A DNA stretch of 64,000 nt from Reyranella sp. (GCA_019750135.1 JAIEOV010000010.1:186001-250000), one strand, 5' to 3'; counted from the stretch's first letter, positions 43,302 through 52,784 are shown. Numbers and translations are program-made. The notes: generated from the letters alone by a model not told the origin.

Positions 43302-46300
43302 GTGGGACATCCGGTCGACAGGGATGGAGCGTCGAGCGCAGGACCGACGCAGCGCTGGAGCGCGCGGCTCGGCGCTGCGGTGGTCTTCGCGCTGGCGGGC
43401 GCGCCGACACAGGCGCCGGCGCAGGGGTGGAACATGTACGGCAGCTTCACCGACTCGGTAACGCTCAATTTCACCAGGAGCATGGGGAGCGGCCAGTCCC
43501 CGCAGCTCAACCTCACCGTCGGCAACAAGACAGGAATCGCCACCGTCGTCGATACGGGCTCGACCGGCCTCGCGATCGCCCGGCAGCTGGTCAGCGACTA
43601 CATCGCCGCGAACAACCTGCAGCCGATCTCCCAAGGGACGATCGCCTACAGCAGCAGCGGCGCTGCGGCACAAGGCTACTACTACAATTTCCCGTCGATC
43701 CTGATCTACGGCACCGCTTCCTCCAGCACGGCCTCGGCGACCGCAACCAACGTGCAGGTGCTGGTCACCGACAATCAGGGAGACAAGTTCGCCTACATGG
43801 GCGTCGGATTCGATCGCGGCGGCACGCCGTCCAACCAGCCGCTGTACGCGACGACGAACATGAACGCGTTCCTCAACATCACCGCCATCAACGGGAACCA
43901 GGCGACCAACATGCGCCGCGGCTACGTGGTTTCGCAGGACACCATCACGCTCGGCCTGACGGGACAGACCAACGGCTTTGCCCTGATGCAGCTCACGCCG
44001 AACACCATCGTGACCGGCAACGTGTGGAACCGGGCGCAAATGGGCCTGACGGTGAACAACGTGCCGGTGGGCGTCGGCGCCTTCCTCCCCGACACCGGGA
44101 TCAGTTACATGATCCTGGTTCCCATGGCGGTGCCGGTCGTTGCCAGCACCTGCACGACAACGAGCAGCGGCGGGACCAGCTGCACGGCCCAGGCCGGCCA
44201 GTCGATCCAGATCAACCTGACGCCCGGGCTGCCCTCGGCCCTATCCTCTTCCTACAGTTTCACGACGGGCACGCCGGGCGGCATGGCGCCGGCCTATGTA
44301 AACGTCCGCACGCTCGAAACGGGCGATCCGCTGGCGACGTCGCCGGCCGTCAACAGCGGCCAGGCCTTCTACAACGGGCTGACCTACCTGTTGGACTACG
44401 ACGGCGGCTTCGTCGGCTATTCGGGGGCGAACATCATTCCGGTGCTGGGGCTGCAGGGCAACGTGTCGCCGCTGCCCGGCTTCAGCTCGACCCTGCCGGT
44501 CTATCTGCTGGCGCCCACCACCCTGCAGCAGGGCGGCACCGGCACGTTCTGGGACACGATCGGCGGCCCGGGCAGCCTGACGCTGAGCAGCGGCAACGTG
44601 AACCTGATGGCGGCCAACACCTACTGGGGCGGCACCATCGTCAACGGCGGCGCTCTCGGCCTTGGCCCCGGCGCCTCGCTGCTGGCGGGCAGTGCCCTCA
44701 CCATCAACGGCGGCAGCTTCAACCTCAACGGCAACTACCAGGTCGTGGGCTCGCTCAACGGCAGCGGCGGTTCGCTGAACCTGGGCGGCGGCATGCTGGT
44801 GCTGAACACCGCGCAGTCCAATACGCTCGGCTCCTCGCTCGGCGGCACGGGCGTGCTCGGCGTGCTGGGTGGCGGCTCGCTCAACCTCACGGGCAACAGC
44901 AGCGGTTTCGGCGGCTCCACCGTCGTCGGCAACGCCAACCTCAATGTGAGCGGCACCCTCGGCGGCAGCGTCTTCGTCACGCCCGGCGGCACGCTGAGCG
45001 GCAGCGGCAGCGTCGGCAACCTGTCCAACGGCGGCGTCGTGTCGCCCGGCAACTCGATCGGCACCCTCACCGTCGCCGGCAACTTCATCCAGGGCGCCAC
45101 CGGCACCTACGTGACCGAGGTCGCGGGCGGGGGCCTGAGCGACCGCATCAATGTCGGCGGCACGGCCAACCTGCAGGGCGGCGCGGTGGTGGTGACGGCC
45201 CTGCCCGGGATGACCTTCGCGCCCAGCACGACCTACACGCTGGTGAACGCGGCCGGCGGCCTTTCAGGCACCTTTGCCTCGGTGAACGAGCTCTACCCGT
45301 TCCTGCAGTCGAGCCTCAGCTACGACGCCAACAACGCCTATCTCACCCTGGCAATCGGCGGTTTCGCGGCGGCGGCCGCGACGCCGACGCAGATCGCCGT
45401 CGGCACCGTGCTCGACGCCAACGTCAACAATGCCACCGGCGACTTCGCCACCGTGCTGGGTGCGATGGCGTTCAACACGACGTCGAACGCCCAGGCGCAG
45501 GCGACGCTGCAGGCGATCAGCGGCAACAACTACGCCGGCTTCTCGACCTCGATGGTCCAGGGCATGCAGCTCTTCATGAACAATTTTGCCAACCAGAGCG
45601 GTGGCGGCGGGTCACCGATGAGCAATCGCGTGGCGCTGGCCGAAGCGTGCGACGTCGCCTGCGATACGACGAGCCCGCCGAAGTGGGGCGCCTGGGGCGG
45701 CGCGCTGGGTGGGCTGGGCACCGTCGGCGCCGGCCAGCCCGTCGGCACGGTCACCTACAACGCCGGCGGCTTCGCGGCCGGATTGGATCGCCTGGTGACG
45801 GACACCTTCCGCATGGGCGTGACGGCGGGCTACTCGACGGGCACGCAGTGGGTCGGCGGGTTCGACGGCCTTGGTCGTTCCAACACCTTCCAGGTCGGCC
45901 TCTATGGCGGCTTCGCCCAGGACAAGGTCTATGCGGACGGCCTGATCGGCTACGCCTACACCCAGAACCAGATGTGGCGGAACATTCCCATCCCCGGCCT
46001 GCAGCCACGCACCGCCTACGGCAACACCGGCGCCAACCAGTGGTACGGCCAGCTCGAGACCGGCTACCGCTTCGACATTGGCACGAATGCCAACGCCTTC
46101 GTGACGCCGTTCGCCAGGCTGCAGGCCTACACGGCGAACCAGAACGCCTTCACCGAGACGGGCGCGCAGTCGCTGAACCTGTCGATCGCCCAGCAGCAGA
46201 CCAACTCGCTGCGCTCGGTGCTTGGCGCGCAGCTCGGCGGCTCGATGGACCTCGGCTGGCGCGAGAAGCTTTTTGCGCAGCTTCGCCTCGGCTGGAGTCA

Positions 46301-46526
46301 CGAATATGCCGATGTCGGCCGCCCGGTGACAGCGACGCTCGCCGGCGCGCCGGCCATGCCGTTCACGACCTGGGGTGTCTCCCCGCAGCGCGACGGCGTC
46401 GTCATCGGCCTCGGCGCCAACACGGCGATCGCCGACGCGACGTCGATCTACCTCCGCTACGAGGGCGACATCTCGGGCCAGGACAGCGCCCACGCCATCA
46501 CCGCCGGCGTACGCATGACGTGGTGA
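43302..46526 (+). CDS. Autotransporter with pepsin-like aspartic-protease passenger
   Basis: About 1074 residues, GTG start behind GGGGGGAG. A signal peptide (LGAAVVFALAGAPTQAPAQG) is followed by a passenger with VVDTGSTGLAI (Asp about 84) and LPDTGISYMIL (Asp about 264), two DTG motifs 180 residues apart, as in pepsin-type proteases (183 in pepsin). Then come Gly/Asn/Ser-rich passenger repeats (GGSLNLTGNSSGFGGSTVVG; a PATR-like GGVVSPGNSIGTLTVAGNF) and a C-terminal autotransporter beta-barrel (about residues 795-1074, KWGAWGGALGGLGTV ... GVRMTW with terminal Trp). Predicted: a surface-displayed or released aspartic protease. Alternative: a DUF3443-like non-catalytic domain. Confidence 0.82.
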   Translation: MGHPVDRDGASSAGPTQRWSARLGAAVVFALAGAPTQAPAQGWNMYGSFTDSVTLNFTRSMGSGQSPQLNLTVGNKTGIATVVDTGSTGLAIARQLVSDYIAANNLQPISQGTIAYSSSGAAAQGYYYNFPSILIYGTASSSTASATATNVQVLVTDNQGDKFAYMGVGFDRGGTPSNQPLYATTNMNAFLNITAINGNQATNMRRGYVVSQDTITLGLTGQTNGFALMQLTPNTIVTGNVWNRAQMGLTVNNVPVGVGAFLPDTGISYMILVPMAVPVVASTCTTTSSGGTSCTAQAGQSIQINLTPGLPSALSSSYSFTTGTPGGMAPAYVNVRTLETGDPLATSPAVNSGQAFYNGLTYLLDYDGGFVGYSGANIIPVLGLQGNVSPLPGFSSTLPVYLLAPTTLQQGGTGTFWDTIGGPGSLTLSSGNVNLMAANTYWGGTIVNGGALGLGPGASLLAGSALTINGGSFNLNGNYQVVGSLNGSGGSLNLGGGMLVLNTAQSNTLGSSLGGTGVLGVLGGGSLNLTGNSSGFGGSTVVGNANLNVSGTLGGSVFVTPGGTLSGSGSVGNLSNGGVVSPGNSIGTLTVAGNFIQGATGTYVTEVAGGGLSDRINVGGTANLQGGAVVVTALPGMTFAPSTTYTLVNAAGGLSGTFASVNELYPFLQSSLSYDANNAYLTLAIGGFAAAAATPTQIAVGTVLDANVNNATGDFATVLGAMAFNTTSNAQAQATLQAISGNNYAGFSTSMVQGMQLFMNNFANQSGGGGSPMSNRVALAEACDVACDTTSPPKWGAWGGALGGLGTVGAGQPVGTVTYNAGGFAAGLDRLVTDTFRMGVTAGYSTGTQWVGGFDGLGRSNTFQVGLYGGFAQDKVYADGLIGYAYTQNQMWRNIPIPGLQPRTAYGNTGANQWYGQLETGYRFDIGTNANAFVTPFARLQAYTANQNAFTETGAQSLNLSIAQQQTNSLRSVLGAQLGGSMDLGWREKLFAQLRLGWSHEYADVGRPVTATLAGAPAMPFTTWGVSPQRDGVVIGLGANTAIADATSIYLRYEGDISGQDSAHAITAGVRMTW

Positions 46527-46678
46527 TGAGGAATAGCCCCCGAAAGATCACGCAGGAGGATTACCTCCGGTGAAGACGACGACCCCCGCTTGATCATTGG
46601 AAGTCCGCGTCCCCGCAGTGTTCGCTGAGGCAGGCACGAGAACACTGAAAACGACGGGTGGCGTCCTTGCATCGACTG

Positions 46679-47092
46679 ATGGAGACGCCGCTTTCCACCT
46701 TCGGGAAAGCGGCACTGGCTGGTTGCATCATTGTCCTGGCCATCCTCGCCTGGACGCCGGCCCAGGGCATGACGCGCACCCCGCTGGGCAACCACGCCGA
46801 GCACTTCATCGCCTGGCTCGGCGCCGCGATGATCTTCGGCCTGGCATCGCGACCGACGGCGCCCGTCGCCCCGCAGTGCCTCCTCCTGATCTTCTATGCC
46901 GCGATCCTTGAATGCGGCCAGCTGTATGCCCCCGGCCGGCAGGCCTCTTTCCACGACTTCGCGTTCAGCGCCGGCGGCGTGCTCTTCGGCAGCGCCCTGG
47001 TGGTGCTGGCGCGCCGGTGTTGGCTGAGGTGGACCAATCCAAGGGCGTTCCGCGCCGCGACGGCACGCAACGATCCACGCAGGACTGCGTAG
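46679..47092 (+). CDS. VanZ-like membrane protein
   Basis: A ~137-residue protein with four hydrophobic segments (AALAGCIIVLAILAWTP, EHFIAWLGAAMIFGLA, CLLLIFYAAILECGQLY, HDFAFSAGGVLFGSALVVL). N/H-x-x-EHF and the E-x-x-Q...R...D-x-x-x-N-x-x-G-like layout follow the VanZ pattern (ECGQLY...ASFHDFAFSAGG). Such proteins are implicated in envelope stress or glycopeptide tolerance, without firm mechanism. A GTG at 46658 is an alternative start. Confidence 0.75.
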   Translation: METPLSTFGKAALAGCIIVLAILAWTPAQGMTRTPLGNHAEHFIAWLGAAMIFGLASRPTAPVAPQCLLLIFYAAILECGQLYAPGRQASFHDFAFSAGGVLFGSALVVLARRCWLRWTNPRAFRAATARNDPRRTA

Positions 47093-47111
47093 CGCCCCTG
47101 GAGAGGCGCCA

Positions 47112-47504
47112 ATGCGAACAGCGTGGTCGATAGCAGCGAGCGTGGTCGTGCTGATGATGGGACAGGTCGCGCCCGACGCGGCCGTCCCGTCGATCACCGG
47201 CGACTGGGGACGTCTCGACGGCAGTCTTCACATCAATATCGCCCCTTGTGGCGATCAGTTGTGCGCGGTCAGCACCTGGACCCGCGATAGCCAAACCGGC
47301 GACCGGGTCGGGGACCGTCTGATCCTATCGCTCCGCGAGCGCGCGGGCGCAATGCTGGCGGGCAGGGCGTTCGACGAGCGACGCCAGCTGACCTATTCGC
47401 TGCAGATCTCGGTCGACGGCAATGCCATGACCACCCGGGGCTGCCTGATGGCCGGCATGGCCTGCCGGACGATGAACTGGACGCGCTTGTCATCGCCATC
47501 CTGA
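47112..47504 (+). CDS. Secreted DUF2147-like protein
   Basis: A 130-residue protein with a signal peptide (MRTAWSIAASVVVLMMGQVA). The mature domain begins ITGDWGRLDGSLHINIAPCG, then LCAVSTWTRDSQTGDRVGDR, GRAFDERRQLTYSLQISVDG and NAMTTRGCLMAGMACRTMNW, a calycin-like DUF2147 pattern with paired cysteines. Function unknown. Confidence 0.75.
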   Translation: MRTAWSIAASVVVLMMGQVAPDAAVPSITGDWGRLDGSLHINIAPCGDQLCAVSTWTRDSQTGDRVGDRLILSLRERAGAMLAGRAFDERRQLTYSLQISVDGNAMTTRGCLMAGMACRTMNWTRLSSPS

Positions 47505-47566
47505 AAAAGCCGCCCCGGCAACCCCATGGCGGCGCCGGACATTGCTTCGGCAGCAGGGAGATCCAC

Positions 47567-48088
47567 ATGTTCCGCGTCGCCGCCCTTGTCGCCGTTGCAA
47601 TCGCCGCGCCCATATTGAGCCCGGTACTCGCCACCGATCCGTCCGCCAAGCAGGCCAGCGCCCCCGTCACACCGACGGCGACGTTCGTGGCGCAGGCCGC
47701 GTTCGGCAACATGTTCGAGGTCGAAAGCAGCAAGCTCGCGCTCGAGCGCAGCAACACGCCGACGGTGAAGACTTTCGCCCAGCACATGGTCGACGATCAC
47801 TCGGCGGCCGCGGTCAGGTTCAAGGAGGCGGTGCTGGAGGCCAAGCTCGCCATGCCGCCGGACAAGCTCGACGCCAAGCACCGGGCCATCGTGGATGAGC
47901 TCGCGGGCAAGCAGGGCAGCGACTTCGACAAGGCCTATGTCGACGCGCAGTACAAGGCGCACGTCGCCACCGTCGAGATGTTCAAGGGCTATGCCCAGGC
48001 CGGCGAGGATACGCGCATGCGGGAGTTCGCGGCGCAGACGCTGCCCACGCTGGAGGCGCATCTCGCCGAGGTGTCGAAGATGCGGTGA
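47567..48088 (+). CDS. DUF4142 secreted helical protein (copy 2)
   Basis: A 173-residue protein with a signal peptide (to about residue 23) and a DUF4142 domain (AAFGNMFEVESSKLALERSN, TFAQHMVDDHSAAAVRFKEA, DKAYVDAQYKAHVATVEMF, TLPTLEAHLAEVSKM). It is paralogous to 32959-33507, with the same ferritin-like helical layout. Ribosome site CAGGGAG. Confidence 0.87.
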   Translation: MFRVAALVAVAIAAPILSPVLATDPSAKQASAPVTPTATFVAQAAFGNMFEVESSKLALERSNTPTVKTFAQHMVDDHSAAAVRFKEAVLEAKLAMPPDKLDAKHRAIVDELAGKQGSDFDKAYVDAQYKAHVATVEMFKGYAQAGEDTRMREFAAQTLPTLEAHLAEVSKMR

Positions 48089-48107
48089 CGCCGCGCCGGA
48101 GTCCCCC

Positions 48108-48335
48108 TTAGCGGCGCTGCTCGGACACCGGCGTCGGGCTGTTGCCGTCGTAGCGGGTGTTGTTCAGGAACATGGCGCCGATTGCCACGATGCCGATCAC
48201 CAGCGCGGCGCCAATGAGCAGGCCGATGCGCCTCGCATCGCGCGGCCTGGTGGCCGTCGGATCGCCGGGCCCGCGCTCCAGCTGCGATTCCCGTTCCATG
48301 CGGCGGCGGTCTGCTCGGCGGGGATCGAGTGCCAT
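48108..48335 (-). CDS. Small single-pass membrane protein
   Basis: A 75-residue protein with an AAGGAGG ribosome site. A basic N-terminus (RRADRRRMERESQLERG) is followed by one transmembrane helix (IGLLIGAALVIGIVAIGAMF) and a short polar periplasmic tail. No family recognised. Convergent with the DUF4142 gene. Confidence 0.62.
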   Translation of the reverse strand: MALDPRRADRRRMERESQLERGPGDPTATRPRDARRIGLLIGAALVIGIVAIGAMFLNNTRYDGNSPTPVSEQRR

Positions 48336-48615
48336 CGTTGGTGCCTCCTTCGTTGTGGGGAAGCAATGAGGCGCCGTGGCGAGGGTTGCTCGCGGCTCAC
48401 GGCTTCGTCACCGGCAAGCGTGGGAAAAGTCACAGTGCCGGGTCGCGCGGCGTGGCGAGTTTCGCGCCGACATGAACAGGCCTCTCCAGCACCTTCAGGC
48501 GCAAGCCGTCTTCGGCGGTGTGTCGATTCGGCAACTTCCCGCGGCATTCGGCGCGGCGTCGATCCGGACGCTTGTGCGTCGCGATGACGCCACCCTTTCG
48601 GCGCAAGGAAGCTGA

Positions 48616-50457
48616 GTGGGTTTGGACTTCATCGTCGCTTCGGGGATCTCACGCATGGTTCGCAAGCGTTCCCGTGCGCGCGCCGCCACGACCAATGGCG
48701 GCGGGCGCCGGTTGGTGGTGGTGGCTGCCTTCGATGTCGTGAACTTCACCGCCCTCGTCGAGGCCGACGAGGAGCGCGTGCTGGCCGCCTGGCGGGCGCT
48801 GCGCGCCGAGATCGATCCGCTGATCGCCGCGGGCGGCGGGCGCATCTTCAAGGCGCTGGGCGACGGGCTGCTGGTCGAGTTCACCGGGCCGATCGACGCC
48901 ACGCGCACCGCGCTGCTCGTGCAGGAGACGGTGGCGCGCACGGCGGCGGGCCAGGACGCAGCGGTGCGGCTGGAGCTGCGCTGCGCCATCCACATGGGCG
49001 AGGTCACCCTCGAGGGCACCGACCTGCTGGGCGACGGCATCAACATCGTGTCGCGCCTGCAGGCGCATGCGCCGATCGGCGGCGTGCTGGTGTCGGCGGC
49101 GGTGATGGACCTGATCTCGGGCCGCCTGTCGCAACCGATCGAGGAGCTGGGGCCGATCACTCTGCGCAACATGAGCCGGCCGGTGCACACCTATGCGGTC
49201 GGGCCCAAGGCACCGGGCGCACGCGGCGGGATGATCGACAGCTTCCAGCGCCGGCGGCCCTCGATCGCGGTGCTGCCCTTCGTCGATCAGAGCGAAGACG
49301 AGGGGGCCTCGTGGTTCTCCGACGGGCTGGTCGAGGCGATCATCGCCGCGCTGGCCTGCCTGCCCGAGCTGATCGTGATCTCGCGCAGCTCGGTGTTGCG
49401 CTATCGCGGCCAGGCGCACGATCCGGAGCGCGTGCGGCGCGAGCTCAGCGTGCGCTACATGCTGACCGGCAGCGTGCGCCGCGTCAGCGGCCCTGGGGGC
49501 GACAAGGTGCGCCTGTCGGCCGAGCTCAGCGACTGCGAGACCGGCACCGCCATCTGGAGCGACCGCTTCGCCGGCGCCGCGGCCGACCTCTTCCAGCTGC
49601 AGGACGAGCTCAGCGCGCGGGTGGTGACGACGATCGCGCCGCAGGTGCAGGAGTCCGAGCTGCGCCGCGTGCTGAAGAAGCATCCCGAGAGCCTCGACGC
49701 CTACGAGAGCGTGCTGCGCGGGCTCGACCTGCTCTACCGCGTCGAGGACGATCCGTGGGCCAAGGCGCTGCCCTTGTTCGAGCGCGCCATGACGCTCGAT
49801 CCCAGCTACGCCGCGGCCTATGCGCTGGCCGCGACCTGCCACGGCGAGCGCTTCTACGAGGGCACGTCGCCCGATCCCACGGCCGATCACCTGGAGGCCG
49901 AGCGGTTGAGCCGGCTCGCGCTGTCCTACGACCGCTTCGATCCGCTGGCGCTGTCGTTGTGCGGCCATATCCGGTCGTGGCTGTTCCACGACTACGACCA
50001 TGCGATCGAGCTGTTCGACCGGGCGCTGGCGGCCAATCCCAGCGCGGCCATCGCCTGGCTGCGCAGCAGCGCCACCTTCAGCTACATCGGCGAGACGCGC
50101 GAGGCGCGGCGGCGCGTCGAGATCGGGCTCAGGCTGTCGCCCTACGACGCGCATGTGTTCTTCTCGTACGGCCTGGCCGGGCTCGCGGCCTATGCCGGCG
50201 GCGACTACATCGAGGCGGCGAACTGGGCGCGCAAGTCGATGGCGCTCAATCCGCGCTTCGTCGGCAACCTGCGCTTCCTGGCGGCGAGCCTCGCCGCCAG
50301 CGGCCAGTTCAAGGAGGCGCACGAGGTCGGCCGCGCGCTGCTGCGCGTCAACCCGGCCTTCAGCGCCCGCAAGTTCGCCGCCGGCCATGCCTTCAAGGAT
50401 GCCGAGAAGCGCCGGCTGTTCGGCGACCATCTGGTGATGGCGGGGCTGCCGGAGTAA
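48616..50457 (+). CDS. Class III adenylate/guanylate cyclase fused to TolB-like and TPR regions
   Basis: A 613-residue protein, GTG start after AAGGAAG. The cyclase domain (about residues 30-195) keeps the key residues: metal Asp in AFDVVNFT, substrate Lys and second metal Asp in RIFKALGDGLLVEF, Asp in TDLLGDGIN, and the Asn/Arg pair in INIVSRL. It therefore looks active, and TDLLGDG favours ATP. A TolB_N-like domain follows (PSIAVLPFVDQSEDEGASWF, VRYMLTGSVRR), then TPR-like repeats to the C-terminus (ALPLFERAMTLDPSYAAAYA, AIELFDRALAANPSAAIAWL). This architecture is common in rhizobia. No transmembrane segment is visible. Confidence 0.88.
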   Translation: MGLDFIVASGISRMVRKRSRARAATTNGGGRRLVVVAAFDVVNFTALVEADEERVLAAWRALRAEIDPLIAAGGGRIFKALGDGLLVEFTGPIDATRTALLVQETVARTAAGQDAAVRLELRCAIHMGEVTLEGTDLLGDGINIVSRLQAHAPIGGVLVSAAVMDLISGRLSQPIEELGPITLRNMSRPVHTYAVGPKAPGARGGMIDSFQRRRPSIAVLPFVDQSEDEGASWFSDGLVEAIIAALACLPELIVISRSSVLRYRGQAHDPERVRRELSVRYMLTGSVRRVSGPGGDKVRLSAELSDCETGTAIWSDRFAGAAADLFQLQDELSARVVTTIAPQVQESELRRVLKKHPESLDAYESVLRGLDLLYRVEDDPWAKALPLFERAMTLDPSYAAAYALAATCHGERFYEGTSPDPTADHLEAERLSRLALSYDRFDPLALSLCGHIRSWLFHDYDHAIELFDRALAANPSAAIAWLRSSATFSYIGETREARRRVEIGLRLSPYDAHVFFSYGLAGLAAYAGGDYIEAANWARKSMALNPRFVGNLRFLAASLAASGQFKEAHEVGRALLRVNPAFSARKFAAGHAFKDAEKRRLFGDHLVMAGLPE

Positions 50458-50466
50458 GAGAACTCG

Positions 50467-50973
50467 ATGCCCAAAACCATCGTCGTCAACGACCGCATGC
50501 AGAAGGGATACCGGTATCGCCTGACGGCGCCGATCGGGCGCGGCTTCGATGGCGGCTTCACGCCCGACCTGACGCCGAAGGAGATGCTCGCGCTCGGCGT
50601 GTTCGGCGGCAAGTACATGACCGACTGCCGCAAGGAGTTTCCCGAAAGCTGGTTCAAGCACGCCAAACTGTCGCCGCAGGGACGCGACTGTTCGCTGAAC
50701 TACTTCGGCGTCGATGCCAGCCAGCCCTTGTCGGAATGGCGGCGCAAGGGCTGGATCCATCCCGACGATCCGCGCGGCTGGTTCCAATGGTACTGCCGCT
50801 ATTACATGGGCCGCCGCCTGCCGGACGAGGACAGAAGGCAGATCAAGCGCTGGAAGGCCTTCCGCCGCCACGCCGCCCAGATCCGGGCGAACTGCGAGCC
50901 GGGCGATCGGTATTGCCGGCCAAGGCAGCGTCAGGCGCTGCTGCAGTGGGCTTACGACAGCCGCACGATGTGA
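50467..50973 (+). CDS. Conserved hypothetical protein
   Basis: A 168-residue protein rich in aromatic and basic residues: DRMQKGYRYRLTAPIGRGFD, LTPKEMLALGVFGGKYMTDC, WIHPDDPRGWFQWYCRYYMG and RRHAAQIRANCEPGDRYCRP. Homologues of this layout occur in bacteria as uncharacterised proteins. Several conserved Cys and His could bind a metal. It begins nine bases after the cyclase gene. Confidence 0.75.
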   Translation: MPKTIVVNDRMQKGYRYRLTAPIGRGFDGGFTPDLTPKEMLALGVFGGKYMTDCRKEFPESWFKHAKLSPQGRDCSLNYFGVDASQPLSEWRRKGWIHPDDPRGWFQWYCRYYMGRRLPDEDRRQIKRWKAFRRHAAQIRANCEPGDRYCRPRQRQALLQWAYDSRTM

Positions 50974-50982
50974 AGCGCATCC

Positions 50983-51348
50983 TCAGCGGCCGGCGATGCG
51001 GCGCAGTCGCTGGACCAGCTCGTCGATGTCGCAGGACTTGTCGATGAAATCGACGGCGCCGGCCGCCTGCGCTTCCGCCAGGTGCTCGACGCCGGAGCGG
51101 CCGGTCAGGAAGGCGACTGGCAGCTGGCAGCCTCCGCGGCGTAGTGCGCGCAGCAGGTCTGGGCCCGAGAGATACGGCAAGGTCCAGTCGACCAGCACCA
51201 GTTCCGCCTCGATGTCGCCGGCGAGGGCGGCGAGCAGGTTGGGGCCATCGGCAAAGGCCGTCACGGCAACGCCGCGGTCCTCGAGGTCCGCGGTCAAGAC
51301 CTCGCGATAGAGAGCGTCGTCATCGACCAGGAGAATCGGCAGGGGCAT
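50983..51348 (-). CDS. Single-domain response regulator (CheY-like receiver)
   Basis: A 121-residue receiver domain: DDD near residue 9-11, phospho-acceptor Asp in LVDWTLPYLSGPDLL (about residue 54), Thr in FLTGRS, and Lys in DFIDKSC. There is no output domain. A partner kinase is not in the window. It begins 13 bases after the last remnant of the broken membrane gene upstream and may have been co-transcribed with it. Confidence 0.85.
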   Translation of the reverse strand: MPLPILLVDDDALYREVLTADLEDRGVAVTAFADGPNLLAALAGDIEAELVLVDWTLPYLSGPDLLRALRRGGCQLPVAFLTGRSGVEHLAEAQAAGAVDFIDKSCDIDELVQRLRRIAGR

Positions 51349-51360
51349 GCGGGATCGCCG

Positions 51361-52784
51361 TCACACCTCTCGCAGATACAATGGCCGTCGGGCGGCCGGC
51401 AACGGCGCAGGGGGAGTAGCGACGGTGCGCTGGTGCAGCACCGCCGCGGCGGCGGCCAGGAACAGCACGGCCCAGCAGGTCGGGCCGACATAGGCGCCGG
51501 AGGCCTGGCCCAGGATCGCTCAGGTCACCCAGGCGAAGGCGGTGCTCGGCACGCCCAGGATGCGCAGCCAAGCCGTAATGACGCCGATCATGACGACGCC
51601 CCAGACGAAGCCGAGATCCAATGCAGCCAGAAATAGTTGATCAGGAGCTCGGTGGCGGGCGACACGACCTGCCAGCCCGCCGAGTAGAAGGGCGAGCGCA
51701 GGTAGAGGTTGGTGATCTCGCCCTCGACGAAGGGCTCGCCGGTCAGGCCGGCACCGGTCAGTGGATAGCGGCCCATGATGTCGAGGCCGGCGAGCGCGGG
51801 ACCCTGCACGCGATAGAAGAAGCTGGGATCGTTGCCGGAGGTGATGGACTGCAGGCGCTCGGAGAACAGGGTCGTGGCGAGGAAGATCGCCAGGAGAGCG
51901 AAGATCGCGGCGACCATGGCGACGACCAGGAAGCGCGTGGCGTCGATGCGGCCGTTGCGCCGGCTGTCGAGGAACAGCAGGTAGGGCAGCAACAGCACCA
52001 GCATCAGCAGCAGGGTTGGGCCCGGCATGGCGAACAGGCCGATGGCGACCAGGGCGAGATAGAACGGCAGCTTCCAGCGCCACGAGCTGGTCACCAGCCA
52101 GATGAAGCTGAACAGCGTGTAGCAGAAGGTGACGCTGGCGGGCTCGGAGGCGAAGAACTTCGGCCGCACGCGATTGTAGAAGAGGACGTCGCGCAGGTCG
52201 TTCTCATAGAGACCCTTGGCGTAGAGCACGTTGCGCACGGCGTCGCTGACCGGGCGCAGGCCGGCGTAGGTCTCGAGCAGGCAGCCGACGACGATCACGA
52301 CGGCGCAGGCGAGGAACAGGGTGGCGATCTGTTGCCGGTCGGCACGCCGCACCGTCAGGAACAAGCCGTAGCCGACGGTGAGCGAGTAGGTGAGCTGGAT
52401 CAGGCCGTTGGTCCGCCGCGGCAGCCAGGCGATGCCGGGCGCCGACAGCACCGATAGAAGGTAGAGCGTGACGATGGCGCAGAAGCCGACCAGGGCGCGC
52501 GGCGTGATCTCGTCACGCCGTCGCCACAGCAGGATCAGGCCGGCGACGCCCGACGGCGCCGAGGGCAGCGGCACCTTTTGCGTCACCATGATCGTGTAGT
52601 TGGTATAGAGGCCGGCGAGGAAGAGGCAGATCAGCAGCAGGTCGACCCAACCCAGGGCGGTGACAGTCGCCGAGACCCGTCTATGCGCTACGTCACCGTC
52701 GACGACCCACACCGACTCCGGAACGTTCGGTGCACTTCCGACGGCGCGCACCAGCGGGCGCCGCAGACTTGATCCAATGGCCAT
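51361..52784 (-). pseudogene. O-antigen ligase/polymerase-like membrane protein, frameshifted
   Basis: From ATG 52784 an intact frame encodes about 390 residues with ten or more transmembrane helices and an O-antigen-ligase-like layout (LLICLFLAGLYTNYTIMV, FFASEPASVTFCYTLFSFIW, PGPTLLLMLVLLLPYLLF, GRYPLTGAGLTGEPFVEGEI). Near 51622 the frame changes. The hydrophobic continuation (AALDLGFVWGVVMIGVITAW) lies in another frame, meets TGA at 51520-51522, and then continues in that same frame (CWAVLFLAAAAAVLHQR) to a stop at 51361. So there is one frameshift and one in-frame stop near the end. The truncated 398-residue product could still be made. Confidence 0.7.

Noticed and set aside
43265..46573. 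1102-codon frame overlapping the autotransporter on the same strand
   Set aside because: Shifted frame of the autotransporter; Arg/Gln/His-rich translation without signal peptide or barrel.
48649..50871. 740-codon minus-strand open frame opposite the cyclase-TPR gene
   Set aside because: Shadow of a gene with intact catalytic motifs; composition is repetitive and no family is recognisable.
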